NCBI RefSeq assembly: GCF_947500125.1
Contig: NZ_CANMRA010000001.1
Location: 186,001-250,000 of the forward strand
DNA: 64,000 nucleotides
Direction: 5' to 3'
From: an uncultured Kocuria sp.
GTDB taxonomy: Bacteria > Actinomycetota > Actinomycetes > Actinomycetales > Micrococcaceae
Under the pieces are notes generated by a model. The model did no database searches and was not told the DNA's origin. It worked only from the letters and a program-made list of their open reading frames with translations. Both the position numbers and the translations under genes were made by a program. Shown piece after piece: positions 25,647 to 34,498 of the stretch. Position 1 is the stretch's first letter. Each line of letters starts with the position of its first letter.

Positions 25647-28600
25647 ATGGGAAACACGAACACCCCGCCCCGGGCGGACCGGGTCCGGCGCCGGGCGCGT
25701 ACGGCCCGCACCAAGGCGACCCTGAGCATCGGCACCGTGATGGCCGTCGCCGCGACGCTGCTGACCTTCGCCCCGGTGGGCGCCGCCGAGGCGCCGCCGG
25801 TGGACGGCAAGTCCGCGGCCTCGGCCGCGGCGTCCTGCTGGGAGATCAAGCAGAAGGACCCGACGTCGGCCTCCGGCGTCTACTGGCTGGTGACCCCGGC
25901 CATGACCGCGCCCGAGCAGTTCTACTGCGACCAGGTGACCGACGGCGGCGGCTGGGTCCTCGTGGGCCGCGGCCGCAGCGACTGGAAGGAGTACTACCAG
26001 GGCGTCGGCACGCCCAAGGACGTCTCCTCCACGGTCACGGGCACCGCGGCCTTCGCGCCCAAGCAGCTGTCCTCGGAAACGGTCGACGACCTCCTGAACG
26101 GGCAGCGGCCCGACTCCCTCGACGACGGCATCCGGCTGCGCCGAGCCCGTGACGCCGCGGGCACCACCTGGCAGGAGGGCCGCATGAAGGTCACCGCCAA
26201 GCCGTACTGGAACTGGACGTTCGGCTCCCGCACCCCGGTGACCTCCTGGTCCTTCCGCTACGGCGCGGGCGTGGCCTCCGGGACCGGCGGCACCACGAAC
26301 GACATCGGCTCCACCGGCACCGCCCGGATGCGCTTCGCCGACACCGCCGAGACCGACTGGCAGCGCGGCTTCCGCTACGGCGACGAGGTGGCCGGCAGCA
26401 ACACGGCGACCACCTACCTCTGGTCGCCGGCCACGGGCGGCAAGGGCGCCATGCCCTTCACGCAGGTGTACCTGCGGCCCAAGGTCGACCAGAAGGCCTT
26501 CGAGGGCAAGACGATCCCCGATTCGGGCACCGCCGCGATCGCCCAGCGGGCCCTGCCCAACAGCGGCGCCGAGCCGACCAAGTGGGGCGCCGTGGAGCGC
26601 GCCGACGGTCTGGGCGAGGAGATGAACACGGAGGTGCAGGCCCTCGAGCAGATCGGGAACTCGGTCTTCACCGGCGGCAACTTCAAGGCCATGCAGCGCA
26701 ACGCGGCCGGGACGGGGCGCGTGGCCCAGTCCTACCTCGCGGCCTTCGACGTCAACACCGGGGAGCTGCGCACCGACTTCCGCCCGGTCTTCAACGGCCA
26801 GGTCAAGGCGCTCGCGGAGCTGCCGGACAACCGGCTGGCCGTGGGCGGACGCTTCACCACGGTCAACGGCGTGAGCGCACCCGGCGTCGTGGTGCTGGAC
26901 GCCACGACCGGCAAGGTGGACACCGCCTGGAACCTCAAGGTGGAGAACCTGCTGACCAACGGCGTGCTGCAGGTCCGTGCGCTGGACGTGCAGGGCGACT
27001 GGCTCTACCTGGGCGGCGCCTTCACCCACCTGAGCGGCGGACAGGAGACGGGCCGGGTCTACGCCCGCGCCGGCGCCCGCGTGAAGATCTCCACGCGCAC
27101 CCCCGACGCCTCCTGGAACCCCGAGTTCAACGGCACCGTGACCAGCGTGGACGCCTCCCCGAAGGGCGACCGGCTCTACGCGGCCGGCTACTTCAACCAG
27201 TCCCAGGGCGCCTCGGCGTTCCGGCTCGCGGCCGTGCGCTCCACCGCCGGCGCGGCGCTGGACACCTGGACCTGGGAGCCCTCCATCCCGGTGGACTACG
27301 CCAACCCGGGCCAGGACGGCTTCCAGCTCGCCGTGCGCGAGCAGGGCAACACCGTGTGGGCCGGCGGCGCCGAGCACTCGATGTTCGGCTACGACCGCTC
27401 CACCTTCCAGCGCACCTCCGAGGGCATCACCTCCCAGGGCGGCGACATCCAGGCGATCACCTCGACCGACAGCACGGTCTTCGGCGCGTGCCACTGCTTC
27501 AACTGGTACAACGCCGGCGCCACCAAGTGGATCAAGGCCAACGTGGCCACCCAGCCGAAGATCGTCGCGGACCGGATCAACGCCATCGGCGCCTGGGACG
27601 CCCAGAGCGGGCGCTACCAGCCCGGCTTCAACCCCGAGATCAAGGGCTTCGGCGGCTGGGGCATCTGGGCCGCGCTGATGGACAGCAACGGGGTCCTGTG
27701 GACCGGCGGCGACATCAACCGCAGCGTCTCCTCCACCGGAGCGGCGCAGTGGTCCGGCGGCTTCCTCCGCTTCGCCCCGCGGGACGCCAAGGCCCCGGCC
27801 GCGCCCACGGGCCTGAAGGTCGGCCGGGACGGTGACTCCGACGCCCTCTCCTGGACGGCGGCCCCCGAGTCCGGCGTCACCTACCAGGTGCTGCGCAACG
27901 ACCGGCCGGTCGGCACCGCCACGGGCACTTCCCTGAAGGTCCCGCACCTGGACGGCGCCCGGTACGCGGTGCGCGCGGCGGACGCCGCGGGCAACGTCTC
28001 GGCCTCCACCCCGGTGGTCGTGGCCGGCTCGGAGCCGGCCCCCGAGCCGCAGCCGGAGCCGCAGCCCGAGCCCGGCACCAGCACCCTGATCGCCGAGGGC
28101 GCCACGTGGAAGTACCACCACGACCGCAACGTCTCGCCAGGTACGGACTGGACGTCCGCCGACTACGACGACGCTTCCTGGAAGCAGGGCTCGGCCGTGC
28201 TCGGCTGGGGCGACGCCTCGGTGAAGACCACGCTGGTGGCCGACGGCAACCGCCCGATCGTCACCCAGTTCCGCCGCTCGGTGGACGTGGCCGACGCCAC
28301 GAAGGTCGAGAAGCTGACCATCACGACCCGCGCCGACGACGGGGTGGTCGTCTTCGTCAACGGCAAGGAAGTGGTCCGCTCCAACGTCACCGACGGCTCC
28401 CTCACCGAGGACCCGTACGCCACGGCCCCGCGCCGGACCGCCACCGCGGTGGCCGAGCCCGTCACGGTGGAGGTCCCCGGATCGGCGCTGAAGACCGGCA
28501 AGAACGTGATCTCCGCCCAGATGCACTCCAACTGGACGAACACCACCGACGCCAGCTTCGACCTCACCGCCGTGGCCACCGCCGGCACGCAGCCGGCGCC

Positions 28601-29747
28601 GCCCGCCGAGGAGGAGCCGCCCGCGGAGGAGCCCCCCGCCGAGGAGCCCCCGGCCGAGGAGCCGCCCGCCGAGGAGCCGCCCGCCGAGGAGCCGGCCGAT
28701 CCGGACGCGATCGTGGCCGAGGGCGCCGCGTGGCGCTACCACCACGACCGCGAGAACCCGCCGGCCCGCGACTGGGCGTCGACGGACTTCGACGACGCCT
28801 CCTGGAAGCAGGGCTCGGCCGTGCTGGGCTGGGGCAGTGACCAGGTGAAGACCACGCTGGTGGCCGACGGCACCCGCCCGCTGACCACCTACTTCCGCCG
28901 GTCGGTGCAGGTGGCCGACGCCTCCACGGTCGAGAAGCTGACCCTCACTACCCGGGCCGACGACGGCATCGCCGTCTACGTCAACGGGGAAGAGGTGACC
29001 CGCAGCAACCTGCCGGACGGGCTGCTGTCCTCCGGGACGTACGCGACCGCTCCGCGCCGGACCGCCACCGCGGTGGCCGAGCCCGTCAAGGTGGAGGTCC
29101 CGGGCTGGATGCTGCGCGACGGCAAGAACGTCATCGCCGCCGAGATGCACTCCAACTGGACCAACACCACCGACGCCAGCTTCGACCTGAGCGCCGTGGT
29201 CACCGAGGGCGAGCAGCCCGAGGCGCCCGCCGTGGCGCCCGACGTCATCGCCCGCGGGGCCGAGTGGTCCTACCGGCACGAGGACTCGGCGCCCGAGGAC
29301 GACTGGCAGGAGGCCGGCGCGGTCACGGGCTGGCTGAAGGGGAAGGCACCGTTCGGCTGGGGCACCCCGGTGGCCACCGAGCTGACCACCGACGGGCGCC
29401 GGCCGGTGGCCACCCAGTTCCGCAAGGAGTTCACGGTGACGGACCCGGCGGCGCTCGGGGACCTGCTCCTCACCACCCGGGCCGACGACGGGATCGTGGT
29501 GCGGGTCAACGGCAAGGAGGTCGTCCGATCCAACATGCCGGAGGGCTCCCTCGACTGGACCAGCTACACGCTGGGCGCCCGGAGCACCACCGCGGCCCTC
29601 GCCGATCCGGTCACCGCCGTGGTGCCGGCCTCGGCCCTGAAGGCCGGGGTCAACGTGATCAGCGTCAGCATGCACCTCGACTACCGGGCGACCCCGGACG
29701 CCAGCTTCGACCTCGAGCTGGCGCCCCGCCCGGAGGACGCGGCATGA
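25647..29747 (+). CDS. Giant modular exoprotein: fibrinogen-like, beta-propeller, Fn3 and three repeat domains
   Basis: A 1366-residue exported protein; GAGGAAC precedes ATG 25647. The signal peptide ends around VGAAEA. Domain order: residues ~60-280, a fibrinogen-C-like globe starting SCWEIKQ with the FYCDQVTDGGGWVLV core; ~310-720, a propeller of repeated GGxF and AAFD/VVLD strands in the style of DUF5122 or delta-60 repeats, including NRLAVGGRFTTVNGV; ~725-800, one fibronectin type III-like domain. Then three tandem beta-sandwich repeats of ~150 residues start at bases ~28,090, 28,715 and 29,240, each with W(K/R)YHHD-like openings and LTTRADDG(I/V)xVxVNGxEV cores. A PPAEE repeat linker sits between the first two. 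No sortase motif or membrane anchor is visible. It is probably an adhesin or matrix protein. Confidence 0.9.
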   Translation: MGNTNTPPRADRVRRRARTARTKATLSIGTVMAVAATLLTFAPVGAAEAPPVDGKSAASAAASCWEIKQKDPTSASGVYWLVTPAMTAPEQFYCDQVTDGGGWVLVGRGRSDWKEYYQGVGTPKDVSSTVTGTAAFAPKQLSSETVDDLLNGQRPDSLDDGIRLRRARDAAGTTWQEGRMKVTAKPYWNWTFGSRTPVTSWSFRYGAGVASGTGGTTNDIGSTGTARMRFADTAETDWQRGFRYGDEVAGSNTATTYLWSPATGGKGAMPFTQVYLRPKVDQKAFEGKTIPDSGTAAIAQRALPNSGAEPTKWGAVERADGLGEEMNTEVQALEQIGNSVFTGGNFKAMQRNAAGTGRVAQSYLAAFDVNTGELRTDFRPVFNGQVKALAELPDNRLAVGGRFTTVNGVSAPGVVVLDATTGKVDTAWNLKVENLLTNGVLQVRALDVQGDWLYLGGAFTHLSGGQETGRVYARAGARVKISTRTPDASWNPEFNGTVTSVDASPKGDRLYAAGYFNQSQGASAFRLAAVRSTAGAALDTWTWEPSIPVDYANPGQDGFQLAVREQGNTVWAGGAEHSMFGYDRSTFQRTSEGITSQGGDIQAITSTDSTVFGACHCFNWYNAGATKWIKANVATQPKIVADRINAIGAWDAQSGRYQPGFNPEIKGFGGWGIWAALMDSNGVLWTGGDINRSVSSTGAAQWSGGFLRFAPRDAKAPAAPTGLKVGRDGDSDALSWTAAPESGVTYQVLRNDRPVGTATGTSLKVPHLDGARYAVRAADAAGNVSASTPVVVAGSEPAPEPQPEPQPEPGTSTLIAEGATWKYHHDRNVSPGTDWTSADYDDASWKQGSAVLGWGDASVKTTLVADGNRPIVTQFRRSVDVADATKVEKLTITTRADDGVVVFVNGKEVVRSNVTDGSLTEDPYATAPRRTATAVAEPVTVEVPGSALKTGKNVISAQMHSNWTNTTDASFDLTAVATAGTQPAPPAEEEPPAEEPPAEEPPAEEPPAEEPPAEEPADPDAIVAEGAAWRYHHDRENPPARDWASTDFDDASWKQGSAVLGWGSDQVKTTLVADGTRPLTTYFRRSVQVADASTVEKLTLTTRADDGIAVYVNGEEVTRSNLPDGLLSSGTYATAPRRTATAVAEPVKVEVPGWMLRDGKNVIAAEMHSNWTNTTDASFDLSAVVTEGEQPEAPAVAPDVIARGAEWSYRHEDSAPEDDWQEAGAVTGWLKGKAPFGWGTPVATELTTDGRRPVATQFRKEFTVTDPAALGDLLLTTRADDGIVVRVNGKEVVRSNMPEGSLDWTSYTLGARSTTAALADPVTAVVPASALKAGVNVISVSMHLDYRATPDASFDLELAPRPEDAA

Positions 29748-30568
29748 GCACCACCACCGGCAGCGCCGGCGCCCCGCGGCGCCGGCCCACCTTCCCGGAG
29801 GCCCTGGCCGGGCTGCGCGCCGCGCAGAAGCCCGGCCAGGGGGTCCCGGCGTACACCCGGTGGGTCAACCGCCCGCTGGCCCGCTACGCCGCGGCCGAGG
29901 CGGCCGCGGCGGGGCTGACCCCCAACGGGGTGACCGCCCTCAGCGCGGTTCTCTCCGCGGCGGGGCTGGCCGTGCTCGTGGCGGCCCCGCCGGCCCCGGC
30001 CACGGGCGTCGTCGTCGCCGTGCTCCTCGCGGCCGGCTACGTCCTGGACTCCGCCGACGGGCAGGTGGCCCGGCTCACCGGCACCGGCTCGCCGGCCGGG
30101 GAGTGGCTCGACCACGTGGTCGACTCGATCCGGACCCCGGCGATCCACCTGGCCGTGGCGGCCGCCGCCCTGCTGCACCCGCGGCCCGAGGCGTTCCCGG
30201 CCGCGGCCCTGGCGGTGCTCGCCGCGCTGTTCGTGCTCGTGGAGGTCGGGCAGTTCATGAGCCAGATCCTCGCCGAGCAGCTGCGGCGCACGGGCGGGAT
30301 CGCCGGGCCGCCCTCGGGCGGGACGCTGCGCTCCTTCCTCAACCTGCCCACCGACGCGGGGGTCACCTGCTGGATCTTCCTCCTCTGGGGGATCCCCGCG
30401 CTCTTCCTGCCCGCCTACGCGATCCTGCTGGCCGCCCTCGCGGCGATCAGCGCGGTCTCCATGCGGCGCAAGTACCGGGGCCTGACCGTCCGGCCCGCCG
30501 ACACCGACCCGGACGCCGACGCCGTCGGCGCCCTCCCGACCGACAGGAGCACCCGCCATGTCCGCTGA
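29744..30568 (+). CDS. CDP-alcohol phosphotransferase family membrane enzyme
   Basis: A 274-residue integral membrane protein overlapping the exoprotein stop by ATGA. The full family motif D-x2-DG-x2-AR-x8-G-x3-D-x3-D is present, reading DSADGQVAR and then GEWLDHVVD. It has about six hydrophobic helices. These enzymes move a phospho-alcohol from a CDP-activated donor onto an acceptor alcohol, making phospholipids or phosphodiester-linked headgroups. Its place inside a polymer locus, not next to phospholipid genes, suggests a polymer or glycolipid acceptor. Substrates are not deducible. Confidence 0.93.
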   Translation: MSTTTGSAGAPRRRPTFPEALAGLRAAQKPGQGVPAYTRWVNRPLARYAAAEAAAAGLTPNGVTALSAVLSAAGLAVLVAAPPAPATGVVVAVLLAAGYVLDSADGQVARLTGTGSPAGEWLDHVVDSIRTPAIHLAVAAAALLHPRPEAFPAAALAVLAALFVLVEVGQFMSQILAEQLRRTGGIAGPPSGGTLRSFLNLPTDAGVTCWIFLLWGIPALFLPAYAILLAALAAISAVSMRRKYRGLTVRPADTDPDADAVGALPTDRSTRHVR

Positions 30569-31523
30569 CGTCCTCGCCCCGGCCCCGGCCACCGCCGCCG
30601 GCTTCCGCACCGACCACCCGTCCGTGTCCGTCCTGATCGCCACCGCCGGGCGGCCGCAGATGCTGCGCGAGGCGGTCCGCGCGATCGTCGAGCAGGACTA
30701 CGCCGGCCCCGTCCAGGTCGTCGTCGTCTTCGACCGCATCGAGGTGGACCCGCTCGCGGACGTCGACGTCCCGGCCGGGGTAGAGCTGCGCACCGTGCCC
30801 AACACCCGCTCCCCGGGCCTGGTGGGCGCCCGCAACACCGGCATCCACGCCGCCACCGGGGAGATCATCGCCTTCTGCGACGACGACGACGTGTGGGCCC
30901 CGCACAAGCTCGCCCGACAGGTGGCGCACTGGCACCGGCACCCCGAGGCCTCGGCGATCACCGGCGCGATCGAGATCGTCTCCCACGAGCGCACCATCCT
31001 GCGCGTCCCGCAGGCCGTGGCCACGTTCCCGGAGCTGCTGGCCGACCGGATGATGGAGATCCACCCCTCTGCGCTCATCTGCCGCCGCGCCGACCTGTAC
31101 GGGCCCGTGGGCCTCCCCGACGAGGACCTGCCCTCCTCCTACGGCGAGGACTACGACCTCCTGCTGCGCCTGGCCCGGCACGCCCCGGTGCACTCCGTGC
31201 CGGAGACCGTGCTGACCGTGCGCTGGGACCGGCCCTCCTTCTTCCGCCAGCAGTGGGGGGACATGGCCGGCGCCCTGACCTACATGCTGCGCAAGTTCCC
31301 CGAGTTCGAGACCTCCGACCGGGGCACGGCCCTGATGGCGGGCCAGGTGGCCTTCGCCCACGCCGCGCGCGGTGACCGCCGGGAGGCCGTGCGGTGGGCA
31401 CGGTCCGCGCTGCGCCGGGACCGCGGGCAGCTGCGGGCCTGGGGGGCCCTGGCCGTGGCGACGGGTGCGGTCAGCGCCGAGCGGCTGCAGAACGCCGTGT
31501 CCTTCTTCGGCCGAGGAGTGTGA
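30558..31523 (+). CDS. Family 2 glycosyltransferase
   Basis: A 321-residue cytosolic GT-A enzyme overlapping the previous gene by 11 bases. It opens SVSVLIATAGRPQMLREAV, carries GLVGARNTGIHAATGEIIAFCDDDD (metal-binding Asp cluster) and later GEDYDLLLRLAR, the usual acceptor-side ED. No membrane segments. It probably adds one sugar to a lipid-linked repeat unit. It is the only ordinary glycosyltransferase in this polymer locus, so either the repeat unit is very simple or more transferases lie elsewhere. Confidence 0.92.
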   Translation: MSADVLAPAPATAAGFRTDHPSVSVLIATAGRPQMLREAVRAIVEQDYAGPVQVVVVFDRIEVDPLADVDVPAGVELRTVPNTRSPGLVGARNTGIHAATGEIIAFCDDDDVWAPHKLARQVAHWHRHPEASAITGAIEIVSHERTILRVPQAVATFPELLADRMMEIHPSALICRRADLYGPVGLPDEDLPSSYGEDYDLLLRLARHAPVHSVPETVLTVRWDRPSFFRQQWGDMAGALTYMLRKFPEFETSDRGTALMAGQVAFAHAARGDRREAVRWARSALRRDRGQLRAWGALAVATGAVSAERLQNAVSFFGRGV

Positions 31524-31530
31524 GGCGGCA

Positions 31531-32805
31531 GTGGCGCTCCTGAGCCCCTCGGTGGCGCGGCCGGCCCCGGTCCGCCGCACCACCGCCGCCCTGCCCGCCT
31601 GGCCGCTGCTGGTCCTGTTCTGGGGGCTGCCGCTGATCTGGGCCTTCGGGGCCCTGCAGTTCGCCCCGGCGCTGCTCGCCGTGGCCATGCTCTTCCTGCT
31701 CATGCTCCGCCGCGGCACCACGGTCCCGTGGCCGGCGTGGGTGCTCGCCGTGTTCCTGCTCTGGATGGCGGCGAGCTCGGTGCAGATCGAGGGCTTCGGC
31801 TCCTGGATGGGCTTCGCGCTGCGCTGGGTGAACATCTTCGCCGCGCTGATCTACGTCGTCTACTACTGGAACGCCCGGGAGACCCTGGACCACCGCCGGT
31901 TCCTGCGGGCCGCAGTGGTCGCATGGGCCACGCTCGTGGGACTCGGCCTGCTGACGTTCGTGATCCCCGAGGCGAGGCTGACCACCCCGATCGGCCTGCT
32001 GCTGCCGGAGGGCATCACCTCCAACGCGCTGGTGCAGAACTACTTCTTCCCGCCCCTCGCGGAGGTCCAGATGCCCTGGGGGGCGCCCGAGCCCTACAAC
32101 CGGCCGGCCGCCCCGTTCCCGTACACCAACGGGTGGGGCTCCGGGTTCGTGCTCCTCACGCCCCTGGTGCTCGCCTACCTCACCACGGTCCGCTTCCGCG
32201 CCCGGCACCTGCTCATCGTGGCCGGGCTCCTGGCCTCGCTCGCCCCGGCCGTGGCCACGACCAACCGGGGCATGTTCCTCGGCATCACCGTGGCGCTCGG
32301 GTACGTGATGGTCCGGATGGCCCTGCGGGGCCGGATCGGGGTCGCCCTGGCCGGGATCACGGGCGTGGCCGCCGTCGGCGGCTGGCTCGTGGCCAGCGGC
32401 GCCGTCGATCGGATCACGGGCCGGCAGGAGTACAGCGACAGCACGGGCACCCGCTCCGACCTGTACCGGGACACCTTCCTGGCCACCCTGGACTCGCCCC
32501 TGCTGGGCTACGGAGCGCCCCTCTACGACGAGACCGTCGGCATCGAGATGGGCACCCAGGGCTACATCTGGACCCTGATGTTCTGCTACGGCCTCGTGGG
32601 CCTGGGCCTGTTCATGGCCTACCTGCACGGGACCACGCTGATGACCCTGAAGGTCCGCACCACCACCGGGCTGCTCGTGCACTCCGCGCCCATGGCCGCG
32701 TGCCTGTTCTTCACCTACTACGGCCTCGACGCGGTGCAGTTCATCCTGATCAGCCTGAGCCTGGCCGTGCTGCTGCGCTCCCGGCGCTACGGGGAGGGGC
32801 TGTGA
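31531..32805 (+). CDS. O-antigen ligase/polymerase (Wzy)-like membrane protein
   Basis: A 424-residue protein with about eleven hydrophobic helices and a larger loop in the C-terminal half that carries NRPAAPFPYTNGWGSG and the segment ATTNRGMFLGITVALGYVMVR, both typical of the Wzy/WaaL group. The GTG at 31531 is preferred, with GAGGCGGC upstream; a slightly earlier GTG is possible. Wzy enzymes link undecaprenol-borne repeat units outside the membrane. It overlaps the flippase start by four bases. Confidence 0.85.
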   Translation: MALLSPSVARPAPVRRTTAALPAWPLLVLFWGLPLIWAFGALQFAPALLAVAMLFLLMLRRGTTVPWPAWVLAVFLLWMAASSVQIEGFGSWMGFALRWVNIFAALIYVVYYWNARETLDHRRFLRAAVVAWATLVGLGLLTFVIPEARLTTPIGLLLPEGITSNALVQNYFFPPLAEVQMPWGAPEPYNRPAAPFPYTNGWGSGFVLLTPLVLAYLTTVRFRARHLLIVAGLLASLAPAVATTNRGMFLGITVALGYVMVRMALRGRIGVALAGITGVAAVGGWLVASGAVDRITGRQEYSDSTGTRSDLYRDTFLATLDSPLLGYGAPLYDETVGIEMGTQGYIWTLMFCYGLVGLGLFMAYLHGTTLMTLKVRTTTGLLVHSAPMAACLFFTYYGLDAVQFILISLSLAVLLRSRRYGEGL

Positions 32806-34328
32806 GCCCGCAGCCGCTGGCGCGCTCGGGCTCGCTCACCTTCGCCTTCGTGGTCACCGGCGCGGGCCTCGCCTTCGCCGCCACGCTGGTGGTCTCCAAC
32901 GCCTCGGGCGCGGCGGCGGCGGGACAGTTCTTCCAGGTGGTGGCCGTGCTGGCGATCGCCACGACCCTGTCCACCTTCGGCGCCGACACCGGGCTGGTGC
33001 GGGCGGTCCCCGCCCTCACCGCCCGGGGCCAGGGCTCGGCGGTGACCGGGGTGCTGCGGATCGCGGGGCGCCCGGTGCTCCTGCTCGCCGCGGGCGTGGC
33101 CGCTGTGGCGGCCGTGCTCACGGCCCTGCCGGGGGTGCTGCCCGAGGGCGTCGGCCCCGCCGTCCTGCTCGCCGCGCCCTTCCTGGTGCTCGGCGCCGTG
33201 CTCAACCTCGCCTTCGGCGCCCTGCGCGGGCTGCACCGGGTGCCGACCTTCTCCTTCCTGCAGAACGTGGTGCTGCCCTCGCTGCGGGTGCTCGGCGTCC
33301 TCGCCGTCGTCCTCGCCGGCGGAGGGCTGCTGGCCCTCACCGCCGCGTGGACGGTGCCGGTCGCCGTGGTCGCCGTGCTCGCCCTCGTGCTGCTGCGCCG
33401 GTACGTGAAGGGCCTGCGCGACGAGCCCGGGGCCGCGGCCCCGCCGGGAACGGCGGTCCAGCGGCGGGCGTTCTGGTCCTTCTCCTCCGCCCGCGGCGTG
33501 ACCGCCTTCGTCGAGGCGCTGCTCGAGTGGCTCGACGTGCTGCTCGTGGCCGCGTTCCTGGGCCCCGCCGCGGCGGGCGTCTACGGCGTGGTCAACCGGT
33601 GCATCCGGGTGGGCGCCATGCTCGACCACACCGCGCGCATCGTCACCGGCCCGTCCATCAGCGCCGCACTCGCGGTCGACGACCTCGCCACCGCCCGCTC
33701 CGTGTTCACCCGCACCACCGCGGTGCTCGTGGCCGGCGCCTGGCCCTTCTACCTCACCCTGCTGCTGTTCGGGCCGGTGATCCTGTCCTTCTTCGGCGAG
33801 GGCTTCGAGTCCGGCTACCCCGCGATGGTGGTCATCGCCTCCGCCATGCTCCTGGCCGTCTCGGCCGGCGGCGTGCAGTCCCTGCTGCTGATGGCCGGGC
33901 GCAGCCGGTGGCAGCTGATGAACAAGTCCGCCGCCCTGGCCGTGGCGATGGCCCTGAACCTGTGGCTGATCCCGCAGTGGGGCCTCGTGGGGGCGGCCAC
34001 GGCGTGGGCGGCGTCGGTGCTCACCGACACGGGGCTGGCCCTGTTCCAGTCCGTGCGGCTGCTCGGCATCTCGCCGCGCTGGTCCGTGGTGGGCGCCATC
34101 GCCGCGTCCGCGGCGGTGCTCACGGGCGGGGGCGGGCTGCTCGTCCGCGCGCTGCTCGGCTCCGGCACCACCGGCCTGCTCGTCCACCTGGCGCTGACCG
34201 GTCTGCTCGTGGCCGGCGCCGCGGCGGTGCTCGTGCTCCGGCACCGCGCCGCCGTCCGGGGGACGGACGCCGAGGCGTGTGGCCCGAAGAGGCCACGGAG
34301 TTCCAGGGTCCTGCTGTGGTCCCGCTGA
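32802..34328 (+). CDS. Polysaccharide flippase (Wzx/MOP superfamily)
   Basis: A 508-residue membrane protein with 12-14 predicted helices in the MOP exporter plan, GTG start overlapping the Wzy stop (GTGA). LARSGSLTFAFVVTGAGLAF and FGADTGLVRAVPAL are early helices, SSARGVTAFVEALLEWLDVLLVAAFLG starts the second half, and VVNRCIRVGAML resembles the conserved polar loop of Wzx/MurJ-like proteins. Its job would be to flip lipid-linked repeat units to the outer face. The gene ends one base before the fourth GTTTGCAT element. Confidence 0.88.
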   Translation: MSPQPLARSGSLTFAFVVTGAGLAFAATLVVSNASGAAAAGQFFQVVAVLAIATTLSTFGADTGLVRAVPALTARGQGSAVTGVLRIAGRPVLLLAAGVAAVAAVLTALPGVLPEGVGPAVLLAAPFLVLGAVLNLAFGALRGLHRVPTFSFLQNVVLPSLRVLGVLAVVLAGGGLLALTAAWTVPVAVVAVLALVLLRRYVKGLRDEPGAAAPPGTAVQRRAFWSFSSARGVTAFVEALLEWLDVLLVAAFLGPAAAGVYGVVNRCIRVGAMLDHTARIVTGPSISAALAVDDLATARSVFTRTTAVLVAGAWPFYLTLLLFGPVILSFFGEGFESGYPAMVVIASAMLLAVSAGGVQSLLLMAGRSRWQLMNKSAALAVAMALNLWLIPQWGLVGAATAWAASVLTDTGLALFQSVRLLGISPRWSVVGAIAASAAVLTGGGGLLVRALLGSGTTGLLVHLALTGLLVAGAAAVLVLRHRAAVRGTDAEACGPKRPRSSRVLLWSR

Positions 34329-34336
34329 GTTTGCAT
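34329..34336 (+). promoter_or_regulatory. GTTTGCAT octamer (copy 4)
   Basis: GTTTGCATCTG starts immediately after the flippase stop codon and 170 bases before the Wzz-like gene, in a short AT-richer dip (34329-34365). It suggests the last gene has its own regulated promoter. Confidence 0.4.
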
Positions 34337-34498
34337 CTGTAACATTCAAATCGATCGACATCGGATCGGGACGCCGCCGGCCGGGCTGGACTCGGCAGCG
34401 CTTCCGACAGGCCGGGGTCGGTGATCCGCCGGGGGGCGGACGCCGGGCACGACCGCCACGTCCGAGACGACCCGCGATCCACCAGGGGGGAAATCCAC

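Noticed and set aside
24879-29675. 1598-codon open frame on the minus strand
   Set aside because: It is antisense to the lipoprotein and giant exoprotein genes, with no ribosome site and compositional bias of a third-position shadow. The plus-strand products have signal peptides and recognisable domains.
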